A DNA stretch of 64,000 nucleotides from Onchidella celtica (lineage: Eukaryota > Mollusca > Gastropoda > Systellommatophora > Onchidiidae), in the NCBI GenBank assembly GCA_963931925.1, contig OZ007575.1, positions 36,686,499 through 36,750,498 on the forward strand, in the 5' to 3' direction. Below, piece by piece: positions 26,300 through 36,954 of the stretch. The notes beneath the pieces are model-generated. The model was not told where the DNA came from. It was given only the letters and a program-made list of their open reading frames with translations, and searched no databases. The position numbers and the translations under genes were made by a program. Every line of letters starts with the position of its first letter. Within the stretch, counting starts at the first letter, position 1.

Positions 26300-26527
26300 C
26301 CCAGCCAGCAACCCTATATCATTCCGATGTAGATTTCTGTAGGATTGGTAGGATTGTTGTAGGGGTGGGTATCCTATCTCAAACCCACATAGGATCGAAG
26401 TCGTATCCAGCGTATCTACGTAGAAATGATGTCATTCCTATGTGCAAAAAGGAATGATGTCATTCCTATGTGCAAACTTGACATCAAGCCTATGCGCCGG
26501 ATTTCCATTTGGTTGCTTGCTGGCTGG
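26300..26527 (+). mobile_element. MITE family B, copy 5, with internal 28-bp duplication
   Basis: Ends CCCAGCCAGCAACCCTATAT and GGTTGCTTGCTGGCTGG. The stretch AATGATGTCATTCCTATGTG plus CAAA occurs twice in tandem around 26425-26475, making it longer than its relatives. Confidence 0.85.
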
Positions 26528-26529
26528 CA

Positions 26530-28088
26530 ACCTCTAAACAATTCATTATCAGAAAATTATTCCAGAAAATAACTCGTTAAGAAATGTTTAAATGACATAA
26601 TATAGTTAAGGAAGTCAAAGCATGATTGTGTAAATATGAAATGGGCCATAGCATTCTCACGTCAAGGCATCTTTAAAAACCTAGGGCGCCTTCCATAAAG
26701 TACATAATTATGCTCGATTTTTTTGGCCACTTTCACACCCTCACCACTGCCACCATCAATGCAGGCTTCTTAAAGCTTGGCATACCCCTTCCCTCGCCTT
26801 TTTTAATGAGCATTTGACTGGCCTTGATGTTTTAAAAGTTAAAGGGGCATTTTGAAGGGACTAACCCTGTTTCTTTAATTATTTGGTCTAAATTCGATTT
26901 TTATTTCATTACTACACTTGTTTTGCTGAAAAATAATAAATAAACTCAAACATTTTATTTCACTGCCATAATTGAAAAGTGTACACCCTCCAGAAAGCTC
27001 TCTATCCCATATATGTTTTTGATATACTTGGGTCAATCCTTCTGTACATACTATATGGATGGCTCTCCGGGCAAGATTGTGGGTCCTTATAAGCACTAAT
27101 GCATAAGTATTGATACTAGGAGGCAAGGGAGTATTCTAAGAAATATACAGTTGCAGCGTTATCCTCAAATCTTTGCGTGCACTACACTAAAATCTTTATA
27201 CATGTAAGAGCTAAAATGTAGAAACTGAGAGCAGACTTAACCTTGAAAGACTTGCAAGCACAATTTGATATTTCCAATATAATTATCAATAATTAATAGG
27301 ATTTTTAAAAAAGAATTTTTACAGGCACAAAAGTTTGCACTAACACACAAACAGAATTAAAAATGACAAAACAAAAAAAGACTAATCCCAGTGAAATAGA
27401 TTTTTGTCTCCGTTGCTGTCCTAAATTTAATATCAGGTTCACTTAACAAAAAAAATTGGTTACCAACTTTATATCTAGAAAATTTACTTGACAATGCACA
27501 ACAATGGCCGCATCAAAAGGCTTCCATCAATTTAATGTACAATTACTGCACTTTTAGAATACAATTTGTGGTTTATGTTCTATTTACAGCTCTTTCTTTT
27601 TGTTTTGTTTTGTTTCTTTTTTTTGGGGGGGGTTGTTTTAAACTGAACAGATGAATGCACAAACAATCATGAATTTGCAATATACTACAGATTCAGACAC
27701 TCATACCTAGCTATGAATGGTGTACATTATTATGCATTAATGAGTAGAATAGAAAGACTACAGGGATGAATAATGGTCAACTGTCAGTCACAACCAAGCT
27801 TCAAGACTGCACTGTATAAAAAAAAGTACATCTGTTATGCCGGAGAATTATAGAATGTTAACCATATCGGGCCTACTTTGCCCCTTAGGCTGCTATGAAA
27901 TAAAGGTTAAAAGCCTTAATACTCCTACAAAACATTCAATATTTACCTCAACAATAAAAATACAAGACACCCCCCCCCCCCCAATCCCTACCACATACAC
28001 AATGAATAGTCTCAGAGACTACTGAACAGATCTTTCAGAGACTAGGTAATGAAGCAGGTGAAATATGGTTGCGGCTGTTCGTGGCTCT
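26530..28088. other. AT-rich intergenic DNA with a poly-C run
   Basis: No gene or repeat family recognised. C-rich runs at about 27969-27983 and a T/G run near 27615-27630. Confidence 0.3.
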
Positions 28089-28090
28089 GT

Positions 28091-28265
28091 CCCCGCTAGC
28101 AACCCTACATCGATCCAACGTAGATTTGTATAGGATTTCCATAGGGTTGGTAGGATGATGAAACTGACATCTTAACCAGTAGATCTACATAGGGATGATG
28201 CCATTCCTGTGTGCAAACTTGACGTCAATCCCAGACGTCAGATTTCCGTATGGTTGCTGTATGGG
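28091..28265 (+). mobile_element. MITE family B, copy 6
   Basis: Degenerate ends CCCCGCTAGCAACCCTACAT and GGTTGCTGTATGGG; interior GTAGATTTGTATAGGATTTC and GATGATGCCATTCCTGTGTG. Confidence 0.7.
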
Positions 28266-28702
28266 TACTGGCACTGAACAAATCTTTCTAAAAATTGGCA
28301 TAAAGAAGTGGAGTATGATTTCAGATGTTTTTTGGCTATATAACAGCAAATAATTTGGTGTGACCGACCAATAATCCGCAAAAATGTCCAAATAATTCAA
28401 CTGTTAACTCGAGAGGGGTTCAGGCGACATGACGTTAAGCATGCTGCACTCCCATCTGATTTGACGTACAACACCCGCTTCTGGTGGCTGGTATGTTGTG
28501 GTGGTGTAGGATAAGATAGGTTGGTCGGTTTGTTCAAATACTGCTAGATATTCTTAGAGGTGCCAGCAAGTACCTGTAAAACCAGGAATTTTGTACATGG
28601 AAATCATAAGGGACCAAATAATAACTAAAGGTCTACTTGATCGACCCACACATCGTTGTAAGGCCGTTCAAAACAGCCTGATTGTCACACTGTGCACTGC
28701 TG

Positions 28703-28902
28703 CCCAGCCAGCCAGCCAGCCACCCCATGTCAACCCGAGGTAGATTTCTGCCGGGTTGGTAGGATTACAGTAGGGGCAGGTTCCCTTTATCAGTCCAACA
28801 CCAGCGCTATGTCAGCGGATCTACAGAGGAAGGATGCCATTCCTATGTGCAAAACTTGATGTCAGTCCTGAACGCCGCATATCCGTAGGTTTGCTGGCTG
28901 GG
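28703..28902 (+). mobile_element. MITE family B, copy 7
   Basis: Left end CCCAGCCAGCCAGCCAGCCA shows a local expansion of the CAGC unit; right end TTTGCTGGCTGGG. Interior GTAGATTTCTGCCGGGTTGG and GATGCCATTCCTATGTGCAA. Confidence 0.75.
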
Positions 28903-28904
28903 TT

Positions 28905-30215
28905 GGGTCTTGAAGAGAGTCCGCTCTGAAAAATATCTACTGTCATTTTCTAACAGCACAACAAATGCAAATAAATGGAACATTGTTGATCTGGGTTTTG
29001 TATAATATACATGTATTAGCAATATTCTTTATGTTAAAAACACAATGATGTATCATGAACAGTATAACAGATGAACACTATTTTTTTTGTAACTTTTCCT
29101 ACATAAGTACATTGTACATGAAAATGCAGCTATCACAATGAAAACTTGGATCTTAACTAGCATCACCAATGAAGAAAAATGGAAATTAAATCCTATCCTA
29201 GGGAGTCTATAAAAAATTCAGGGATTATAGTCTATCCTGCCCTATCCCCCCCCCCCCCCCATCTCTTCATCCACCTTACCCTCTCATAAGTGCGAACATT
29301 CTTTTCTTTTTTTTTTAAACCCTTTCCTTGCCAAGGCTGGGAAATTGAAATTTTCATGTTCTTAGTTGCTTTTAGATTTGTTTATTGCAGTTTTTTAAGT
29401 GGTGTGTGAGAATCTAGAATAATGAAACATAACATTTTCTACTACTATTTTCTCTTTTCTATAATTTCATCAACGACATTACCAATGGCAAAATCACAAC
29501 TATGCACTGCTGGCATGTAAAGAGTTAATATAATATTCATTTTTCTTTAAATCAAAGATATTAATTTGCATGTGAAAGAGGAATGCAATGGTTCATCTTT
29601 TTATTTTTTTACCTTGAGAATTATGAAAGGAAAGAAAATGCAGCATCCTTAAAAAATAAAAATTATTCGATGTGGCATGAAAACAGTTACTATCTAACTT
29701 ACTCATGTCTATTAGTTAAATAAAAAAAAGCACTCATTATTATCAATTTATGCAGAATTTTTGTCTTAAATCAGTGGAAAAATTACAAAGTTAACCCATT
29801 CAATGCTACTTCCTTTTCATTCCTGTATGCTGAAAATATTCTTTAAAGTGCATGAACTTACAGGTCACCCATGGTTTTAGAAGGATAAACGGTGGATCGG
29901 AACAGTGCATAAGCACCACTGGTTTTAGGACATGCACAATGTACCTGTACTATAAATTTTAGAACCTATGGCATACATCCATGGCCAGCCAGGAGCTTAA
30001 TTACACTGTGGTCTTCTAATGTTAACAAAATAGATCATGTAATTATTATGATTTAACAACAGCTTTGATAGTCACAAAAAAGGAAATACAACAAGTTCAG
30101 AGCTAAATAAAATGGCTAAATAAGTTTTCATCACCGTAAAATATGACTGCATACTTTTCCACTTTTATGTACAATATAATAAAAATCTGGAGTGATCCAA
30201 TATTCATTATAATGT
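28905..30215. other. AT-rich DNA, possible 3' flank of the minus-strand gene
   Basis: It contains a poly-C run near 29244-29260 and one TTAA element (29319-29524). No exon was recognised. Confidence 0.3.
29319..29524. mobile_element. Possible piggyBac-like MITE
   Basis: Flanked by TTAA at 29315-29318 and 29525-29528. The left end ACCCTTTCCTTGCCA and right end (inward) CTCTTTACATGCCAG are similar but not identical. Confidence 0.45.
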
Positions 30216-30594
30216 GATTCCTCTGACCAGCTGGTCAACGTCCTTTTACAGGGGTGGGTCCTTCGACCAGGTGGTCAATGTCCTCCTCCTATGGAATGAT
30301 TCTTTTGACAAGTTTCGCAACAAGGGAGTGATTCTTCTGACCAAGTGGTCAAACTGACACAAAAAGTCCTCTGTCCAGATTTTTAATTTTCACCAATTAT
30401 TGCCTTTATTGCATAATGGCCCGGGTGCTTCATAGTTAAGCCTAAAAATGGTGACACCGACACAGCTGGGGCTTTCAGTGCTTTGCTTGAAATGAAGATT
30501 GATTGCTGGGATGAATTTGTTCACCAACTTGAATATTCATCCAACTGGACAGAGGAAAGTTTCAGATCGGTCTGACCACCTGGTCAGAGGAACC
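30216..30594. mobile_element. MITE with iterated GACCASSTGGTC palindromes
   Basis: Terminal arms GATTCCTCTGACCAGCTGGT... and (inward) GGTTCCTCTGACCAGGTGGT... match 19 of 21. The 12-bp palindrome occurs at 30225-30236, 30265-30276, 30339-30350 and 30574-30585. It lies directly downstream of the SH2 gene stop codon and contains TTTATT at 30405-30410, which reads AATAAA on that gene's strand. Confidence 0.65.
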
Positions 30595-30687
30595 GTGTCC
30601 TGTTCATTAACCACCCTATAATCCACATAACCCTTGGCACATGAAATGCAATGGAATGGCATTGTTCAATATTTTTCCAGTGCCATA

Positions 30688-30912
30688 TCATAGCCTTATC
30701 TGATGTCTGCCTGCAGAATCAGAGGAGGATGTGATTAAAGAGACATTGGAGCTATTTCTGGAATGTCGTACACTTGACATGGTAGAGCTACTGCCTTCGT
30801 GGCTGGGCGGTCCCAGATGGTTGGAGTTCTTGTTGCTGTATAGGCCAAGGTTGCCATTTGACCTGGCCACACGATGAGCGAAGGTCTGGACAATTCTAGC
30901 ACTGAGGTGAGC
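30688..30912 (-). CDS. SH2 protein last exon: Ser-rich tail and stop
   Basis: Acceptor atttccag, phase 0. It encodes [20 protein letters not shown] then a Ser/Asn-rich tail ending GRHQIRL. No known domain; a possible phosphorylation-rich tail. Confidence 0.75.
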   Translation of the reverse strand, partial: AHLSARIVQTFAHRVARSNGNLGLYSNKNSNHLGPPSHEGSSSTMSSVRHSRNSSNVSLITSSSDSAGRHQIRL

Positions 30913-33434
30913 CTGGAAATGATAATAATATGTTGAAATTATGTAATCAATTTTAATGGTAAAATAAATTATGTAAACAGAGGCTACTAGGCCTTTGGAC
31001 TGTCCTCAAACTTTACCACACTAACAAAACCCAATTTAGCCATAATTATAGTAGAATTGTGACTCAGAAATATCTGTTTAAAGGTCGTGGTGACAATTTG
31101 GTATGCTGTGCAGAAAAATGGCTTTCAAGTTAAGGTAAATGTTTGATATTTAATAAGAATGAGAGGCAAAGGGGTAGGCTGATACATGCACATCTTGTGA
31201 TGGGATGGATGGATGGGTGGATGGATGGATGAATGGGTGAGTGCATGGATGAATGGATGGATGAATGGGTGGGTGGGTGGAAGAATGGATGGATGAATGG
31301 ATGGGTGGGTGGGTGGAAGAATGGATGGATGGACGGATGGATGAATAGATGGATACATGGCTGTTGGATAAATGTATGGATGGAAGGATGGATGGATGGA
31401 TAGATGGATGGATGGGTGGATGGGTGGAAGAATGGATGGATGAATGGATAAACAGATGGATGGAAGGATGAACGGGTGGGTAGATGGATAGATGGATGGA
31501 TAAACAGATGGATGGATGGATGAACGGGTGGGTGGATGGATGGATGGACAAATGGATGGATGGATGGATGGATGAGTAAATGTAAGACTACCAGGGGTGG
31601 ATAAAAAAGAGACCCACCTGTTTATTCAGCTTTTCCCCATGAAGTTTATGTTTTCGGTGATAAAGAATAATTGAGTCCAAGTATGCATAGGGCTGTCCAT
31701 TCAGGTAATACAGGCCATTCAGCTCTGTGATGCGATAGTGCCTTATGTAGCTGGGCCGCCTAAAAGAGTGAAAGGGGACAAATAATATGTGCATACAATA
31801 TCAATTACTACCCATCAATTGCTAGTTCAGTATGCCCTGCTGACCAATTATTGTCTGCCTAGTAAATCTTGAACAGGAAATTAATTACTTTTGTAGCCAC
31901 CTGTCCATACTGTATGTAGGCCCTACATGTAGTTTTTTTGTTTGTTTGTTTATTTTCTTGCCTCCCATCTCTCCCTTACTTACACACGAAATATATTTAC
32001 ATTATGTGACATTGGAACATTCTGACATCTTGCTTTCATCAAAAGGAAGGCAAGATAGAATAATATGAAAAGGATGAAAAATGCCACCCTTTGCTTTTCA
32101 TAATCTGGCAAATAAAACCACCGGGCAGCTTGCCGTGTTATAATTAAATCAGCAACGTTCAGGGTGAGTCAAAATTATGGTAAAGCGAGTATCGGAAAAA
32201 TCATTTATTCAGAATTTACTGGACAGTCTCAATCCGGTCACAGCATGATCAATACACAGAAACCATGGATCAACAGTACAATTTAGTGCTTTCACACATA
32301 TTTCGCGAGGAATACTTGATATGACACTTTGTATTCTGCCCTTGAGTTCATCGACGTCTGCAACTTTTTTGAGTCACCAATTTCTCCCATACTAGTGTTA
32401 ACATAATTTTGACACCCTATAAACGGCTGCATTCTCATCCGTTTCAATGACAGTAGATTTAGATTTCCTTATTATATTTCTAGGCCTGAGGCACTTTCCC
32501 ATCTTTAAAGATGTATTTTTCTTCGTACTTTCGATAATGGAGTAGCAAAGACCAACAGCTCCCATGGATCTATGAAAGTAGGGAAATAAATCCATTGTAG
32601 GGACATGCTGGTCTAGAGGCAACGTGCTCTTCTCTCATGCCGAAGACATCAGGTTCGATCCCCGATCGGTGTAGGCGTGTTCTAATTTTCTCTTTTTTTT
32701 GCGCGGGGGGGGGGGGGGGGGGGAGGGGTCCTGTCCCTGATCCCGTGGTAGGTAGGATCGAGCATCTGGTCTTCTCGGATAAGGACGAAAAACTCGGAGG
32801 GCTCGTGTACACGTTGAAGATACCTTGGCAGTTGAAAGTCGAGAAGAGCAGGCCGAACAAGGCCGCTGCCCGGGCAAAATTCTAAAAAAAAATTTAAAAA
32901 GCCCTACCATAAAAAACACACAGAAACCAGAAAAAAAAAAAGACAAGGAAAGTGAGGTGTTAATGGCAAGAGCAGCGAGCTTCCTAACACAAAGCTGTTG
33001 TTATAAGTACGTACGGTCCCCAAGCGTTTTGTGCTAAGGACGCGTACGTATACGTACCTACCCATGACCCCGTCCTTATTCTCAGCCCTAAATCTTATCG
33101 AATTCCTAACCCTGCCCCCTATCCTTTCAACAAACAAAAAAAAACAGAAAACAAAACGAAAATCTGAAAGAATAATTCATTAAGGCTCCCTAGCTCTGGA
33201 GTCACAAAAGGCTTTCAAATCCGTACCCCTTGCGCAAGAAAATAGGGGACATACGTACTTGTAAGACGGTAACATTCAAACACATAATTATCAGTTGTAG
33301 CTGGGGATGATATTCACCTGACAGAAAGGACAATTCGATCCGTGTCGTGATCTTTGTACAGCAAGTAGTCCCCTGTTTCCCCTTCCACCAGTACATTTTC
33401 AGCATCCTCTACACCAAACAGGAATGGAGGAAGG
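30688..33434 (-). CDS. SH2-domain protein, three 3' exons
   Basis: Exons in order of transcription: 33318-33434, 31618-31759, 30688-30912, with stop at 30690-30688. Donors gtgaat and gtgggt; acceptors ctctacag, ctcttttag and atttccag. Phases agree throughout (split codon Arg). The product reads [34 protein letters not shown], then [37 protein letters not shown] and a 75-residue Ser-rich tail ending GRHQIRL. This is an SH2 fold: helix A (EDAENVL), strand B (GDYLL), LSV, strand D (RHYRI, usually KHYRI), YY, and helix B ([11 protein letters not shown]). SH2 domains bind phosphotyrosine. The strand-B arginine of the FLVRES motif is replaced by Tyr here, so ordinary phosphotyrosine binding is doubtful. 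The gene converges on MYRF. Which SH2 family it belongs to is not clear. Confidence 0.78.
31200..31577 (+). repeat. (GGAT)n / (GGATGAAT) microsatellite array
   Basis: About 375 bp of GGAT with frequent GGGT, GAAT and AGAT variants, lying in the intron between the last two exons of the SH2 gene, 41 bp from its donor. Confidence 0.95.
31618..31759 (-). CDS. SH2 protein exon: second half of SH2 domain
   Basis: Acceptor ctcttttag, donor gtgggt. The first base completes Arg, and the exon ends in phase 0. It encodes [20 protein letters not shown] and [11 protein letters not shown], i.e. strands D to E and helix B of an SH2 fold. Confidence 0.82.
32161..32418 (-). mobile_element. Internally deleted mariner-like element
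   Basis: Ends AGGGTGAGTCAAAATTATGG and (inward) AGGGTGTCAAAATTATG. Read on the minus strand the interior encodes [20 protein letters not shown] then [17 protein letters not shown] and a stop, which resembles the C-terminal end of a Tc1/mariner-type transposase. Only about 60 residues remain, so this is a deletion derivative in the SH2 gene intron. Confidence 0.6.
32601..32985 (+). mobile_element. tRNA-derived SINE family C, copy 1
   Basis: Box A-like TGGTCTAGAGG (32609-32619) and box B GGTTCGATCCC (32652-32662) form a tRNA-like head. It is followed by a poly-G tract (about 32704-32727), a body with TTCTCGGATAAGGACGAAAA and GAGAAGAGCAGGCCGAACAA, and an A-rich tail with CACACAGAAAC and AAGAGCAGCGA. 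Five copies share this order in the window. Confidence 0.85.
32996..33263 (+). mobile_element. MITE family D, copy 1
   Basis: Left end TGTTGTTATAAGTACGTACG, then CCCCAAGCGTTTTG; right end ATACGTACTTGTAA with its inverse. Interior TTATCGAATTCCTAACCCTG, GAAAATCTGAAAGAATAAT and CTCTGGAGTCACAAAAGGCT are shared with three other copies. It is inserted at the end of SINE C copy 1. Confidence 0.8.
33318..33434 (-). CDS. SH2 protein exon: first half of SH2 domain
   Basis: Acceptor ctctacag, donor gtgaat. Begins with one base of a split codon and ends in phase 2. It encodes [20 protein letters not shown] then [18 protein letters not shown]. The position of the FLVRES arginine is Tyr. Confidence 0.8.
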
Positions 33435-33497
33435 CTGTAGAGAAAGAGATAGAAAGATAACCAGAAGAGGACGGGGAGAGAAATTTAGTCTCGATAT

Positions 33498-33679
33498 CAA
33501 TGGCGGACCTACATTTTTGGGGATCCTGAAGCTTGAACTGTTATAGGGCCTTTTTGCAACCAGCAACAATAGGGCAAACGTCCAAAATTCACTCATTACA
33601 AAATTTCTTCAGGGCCCCTCCAGGATATTGGGGACTATGAAGCTTAAGCTTCATTAATCACGTGGTAGATCCGCCACTG
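33498..33679. mobile_element. Possible hAT-type MITE
   Basis: Left end CAATGGCGGACCTAC and right end (inward) CAGTGGCGGATCTACCA, with GAAGC pairing inside. The CAgTGGCGG end is common in hAT elements; no 8-bp duplication is preserved. Confidence 0.4.
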
Positions 33680-34330
33680 CATGACACTGTGTGGACGGAT
33701 GACAAAATGATGAAAAATAATATCTATAAGATACTGATGTTATCTGATTACCGCCCAGTGACAAATCACACACAGTTTAAGGATTGATTAATGATTATAA
33801 TTCGAGTGACAGTAAAAGAATACAAAAAAAAACACAAAATATTTTTTTTGTCCATATTAAAGTTCATGTCTTCCTTTCCCCCCAACCTCTCTCCACGCCC
33901 TTTTCATTTCGGTTAATTACCCTGATGAGATCAATAATTAATTACGTTCTCTCTGGTTACAGAAATTTGATTAGTTCTCAGTACCCCCCCCCCCCCCGCC
34001 CAAAACAACAACAACACATACATACATTTATATACATTATTTGCCATGCATTGGAATTACTTGTGGTACTACATTATTCGTCCACATTATCGGTATGCTG
34101 TTTGTAATGAACTGATTACTTTCTGGTTGTTATTTGACACCTAAAAATTACTGGGCTTTCACTATGACGAGGTATGCCAACAAAAATAAGGAAACCAGTA
34201 TCAATGGGCGTAGGGGTACAGTTTGAAGTCAAACCGCTGACACTATCGTTAAACCAGATACGATATCGCAACTGCCAAGGACCCAATTTTACTGGAGAAG
34301 AACAAACAACAACAACTCTATTATTTAAGG

Positions 34331-34694
34331 CTATTGTTATAAATACGTACGCCCCCGAAGCGTTTTGCCCTAGGGGCGCGTACGTATACGTACATCAAAG
34401 ATCTTAAAATAGTATTCACTTAATACTATTTTAAGATCTTTGACGTACCTATATATCCCTTATCCCGCCCTAATCCTCAACCCTAAATCGTATCGAATCC
34501 CTAACCCTGCCACCGACTCTTTAAAAAAAAAACAGAAGGAAAACAAAACGAAAATCTGAAAGAATAATTAATCATAATTATTTAAGGCTGTTGTCAAGGA
34601 GCATTTCGGGAGGAGTTCTCTATCTCTGGAGTCACAAAAGGCTTCAAAATACCTAGCGCAAACAACTTGGGGGATGTACGCACTTGCAACAACA
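34331..34694 (+). mobile_element. MITE family D, copy 2, with nested hairpin
   Basis: Left TTGTTATAAATACGTACGCC, right GGGGGATGTACGCACTTGC. It shares TATCGAATCCCTAACCCTG and GAAAATCTGAAAGAATAATT with other copies. A 49-bp perfect hairpin interrupts it at 34395-34443. Confidence 0.8.
34395..34443. repeat. 22-bp perfect hairpin inside MITE D copy 2
   Basis: Arms 34395-34416 and 34422-34443 are perfect inverse complements (arm starts TCAAAGATCTTAAAATAG), loop cactt. ACGTAC precedes the hairpin at 34388-34393 and recurs overlapping its right edge (34443-34448). Confidence 0.9.
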
Positions 34695-36130
34695 TCCTTC
34701 ATTTAAAGTATTTTCCTCTTTTTAATACAATCTCAACTGCAGAAATACAGAATTGAAAACCATGTCGTACACCGCCTTAACGAATAGAGAAATAAAATTC
34801 CTTCAAGTAGCCCAAGGCGGCCAATGTAATCATTTACTGTAATAAAACTTCATTTGCTTTCATATTTGCCGATGGATCCAGACTTTAGGTAGGCTACACC
34901 TTGCATAAACATGACGGCAATGCATGACAACAACATAAATACATGTAACACCTATTGGAAAATATATATATATACAACTTACCTAGCAAACTTGATGTTA
35001 TGTTGTTTGTTGATAGTAAATTTTGACTTTGTTACACAACCTCCCATGCAACAAGATCTAGGGAAGTGACAGCTTAATGAATAGCTCGATAGGTGTAGTG
35101 GGAAAAGGGCCTACATCATCCACCAATGTAGAGTGACTGGGGAGAGATGGACAAAAATTATTGAACAATGGGAGAGTTTGGCTTCCGAAACTCTCTGGAA
35201 GAAGGGGGGGGGGGGTGTTTTTGGTTTGAGTTTGGGTTTAACGGCACAATGGCACGATGATAGCCACTCTGCGCCTTTCACGGTTTTTTTGTTATCCTAC
35301 TTTGGCTTTCAGCCCTCAGATTCCTTTAATTTAAGATCAAAGCTGGGAGGGGGTGGGGTCCGAAGATGATTACCGTACGGTCAAACAAACCAAGGACTGG
35401 GAAGACGTGGACGAGGACAAGGAAGGGGAGGAAGAGGTAAAAGGACGGTCAAACGAAGAATTCGAAGTGGGGGGGGGGGGGGTTCTCGGTATTTGAACAT
35501 TCTTTCGGGTATATTAATTATTATAACTCTAAAAGCCACACACCCTCTGGTAGTGTATGTGTGTGTGTGTGTGTGTGTCTATGTATTGTATCTCTGCGTA
35601 CGAATGTGCATGTTTACATGAAAGTCTGAGAGTGTGTGCACTCCCAGCTCGGTATCTCTGGCTTTTTTTAACTATTTAATTATACCTCATTAAAAGAAAA
35701 GAAAAATTCGTTCGTTGACGCACCCATGATATTAATGATTGCCTTTGAAGGCAGAACAAAAAAAAAGGTTGTCTTTGATCTTTCTGGAAAAACAGCCATG
35801 AAAACAGCAATCAATCAAACAAACAAAGAAACAAAACGCAAGCTGAACTTTTCTGATATGATAGAAACCAACAGTGCATGAAGACCTCCGTGTCCCAGTG
35901 GGGAAGGGACAAAAATAATGACATGACAAGATTACTATGCTTATCGTCGCGCTCGTAAGATAATTGCCGAAGTCATTTTTCCGGTGTTTTGAGATGAACT
36001 GCTTGCTCACCTTAGGGATAAGCCAGACCAGAGAGTAAATGTATGTGTAGATAGTTTCACTATTGGTCGATTTGCACTGCGAGACACGGGGAGGCTCTGC
36101 GAAACCACTGTTAGCATGGAGCGGAAAGTA
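34695..36130. other. Intronic or intergenic DNA, mostly unrecognised
   Basis: Poly-G runs near 35206 and 35470, a (GT)n run at 35555-35578, and one dispersed repeat (family H, 35228-35345). No exon supported. Confidence 0.3.
35228..35345 (+). repeat. Dispersed family H, copy 1
   Basis: Shares GGCACGAT(G)ATAGCCACT, a T-run, ATCCTACTTTGG and TTTCAGCCCTCAGATTCC with 48262-48375. Confidence 0.6.
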
Positions 36131-36311
36131 GGTCGCTGCGGTAAACAATATCCGTTTGTACATTTCCACGGGGCGCAGGAACTTACAAATGGTTCTAAAT
36201 AGTTTCAATCAGCCCAAAAATATGAACAAACCACAGTAAACAGATATGCACACTATCTTTGGTGAAGTCGGCCTCTTTCAGTTCTTCAATTTCTTGTTTA
36301 CCGCAGCGACC
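36131..36311. mobile_element. Tc1/mariner-type MITE with TA target
   Basis: Perfect 18-bp terminal inverted repeats GGTCGCTGCGGTAAACAA, flanked by TA on both sides (36129-36130 and 36312-36313). 181 bp, non-coding. Confidence 0.8.
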
Positions 36312-36365
36312 TAGTTTCGCGGATTGGCGGAAATGAGATCTCTCTATAAATAAATACTCTCTAGC

Positions 36366-36550
36366 CAGACCAAGGCTGGCGTCGGCGCCAAATTGGTGGT
36401 TCGCCCCCTAATTATTATGCATCACACTAAAAGACCACTCACTGCTCACACGGTGGAGGTATGGGCAGTGAGTAGTGTCTTAGAGTGATGCAAAATTTTA
36501 ACAATTAGGCGACGAGCCACTAGTTTGGCGCCTATGCCAGCCTTGGTCTG
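36366..36550. mobile_element. Foldback element (185 bp)
   Basis: Arms of about 85 bp pair almost end to end: CAGACCAAGGCTGGC at the left and its inverse at the right, then GGCGCCAAA..., GCATCAC and CACTCACTGC. Only a few bases lie between the arms. Confidence 0.75.
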
Positions 36551-36700
36551 TCTTACCCCTTAATCAGACAGTTACGTGGCATCGTTCAACAGTTGCATTG
36601 TTTGTTTCGTTGACTTTTGGGTTTTTAAACGAAAACACACATCCACCTTAACCACCATTTAGACTGGTTAGGGGAGCGTAAACTACTGACAAAGCCAAAT

Positions 36701-36954
36701 AGGGAACGGGATTGAATGACACAGTTACTAAATTCAGATTTATGTCATGAGACATTCGAACTGTTTAACGCGGCGGTTAAGCACAGTTATTGACTTTGTA
36801 CACACTTTTCATGTGCAGTTGATCTTTGTGCCTCGAATCGCCCCTACAAAGCCCATAACAACTGTGCTTAACCACCGCGTTGAACAGTTTGAATGTCCCA
36901 TGACGACATCGGTAAATTTAAATATAGCAATTGTAACATTAAATCCCGTTCCCT
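36701..36954. mobile_element. Foldback element (254 bp)
   Basis: Arms of about 95 bp pair with AGGGAACGGGATT at the tips and GACATTCGAACTGTTTAACG / GGTTAAGCACAGTT further in; the middle 60 bp are unpaired. It lies about 150 bp from the previous foldback element. Confidence 0.75.

Noticed and set aside
31125..31551. Minus-strand frames rich in His, Pro and Ser
   Set aside because: Pure translation of the (GGAT)n array inside an intron.
32601..32670. tRNA gene
   Set aside because: Box A and B are present, but acceptor and anticodon stems do not pair and the sequence continues into a SINE body shared by five copies.
36241..36310. Minus-strand exon reading CGKQEIEELKEADF
   Set aside because: It overlaps the perfect terminal repeat of the TA-flanked MITE; the apparent coding quality is coincidental.
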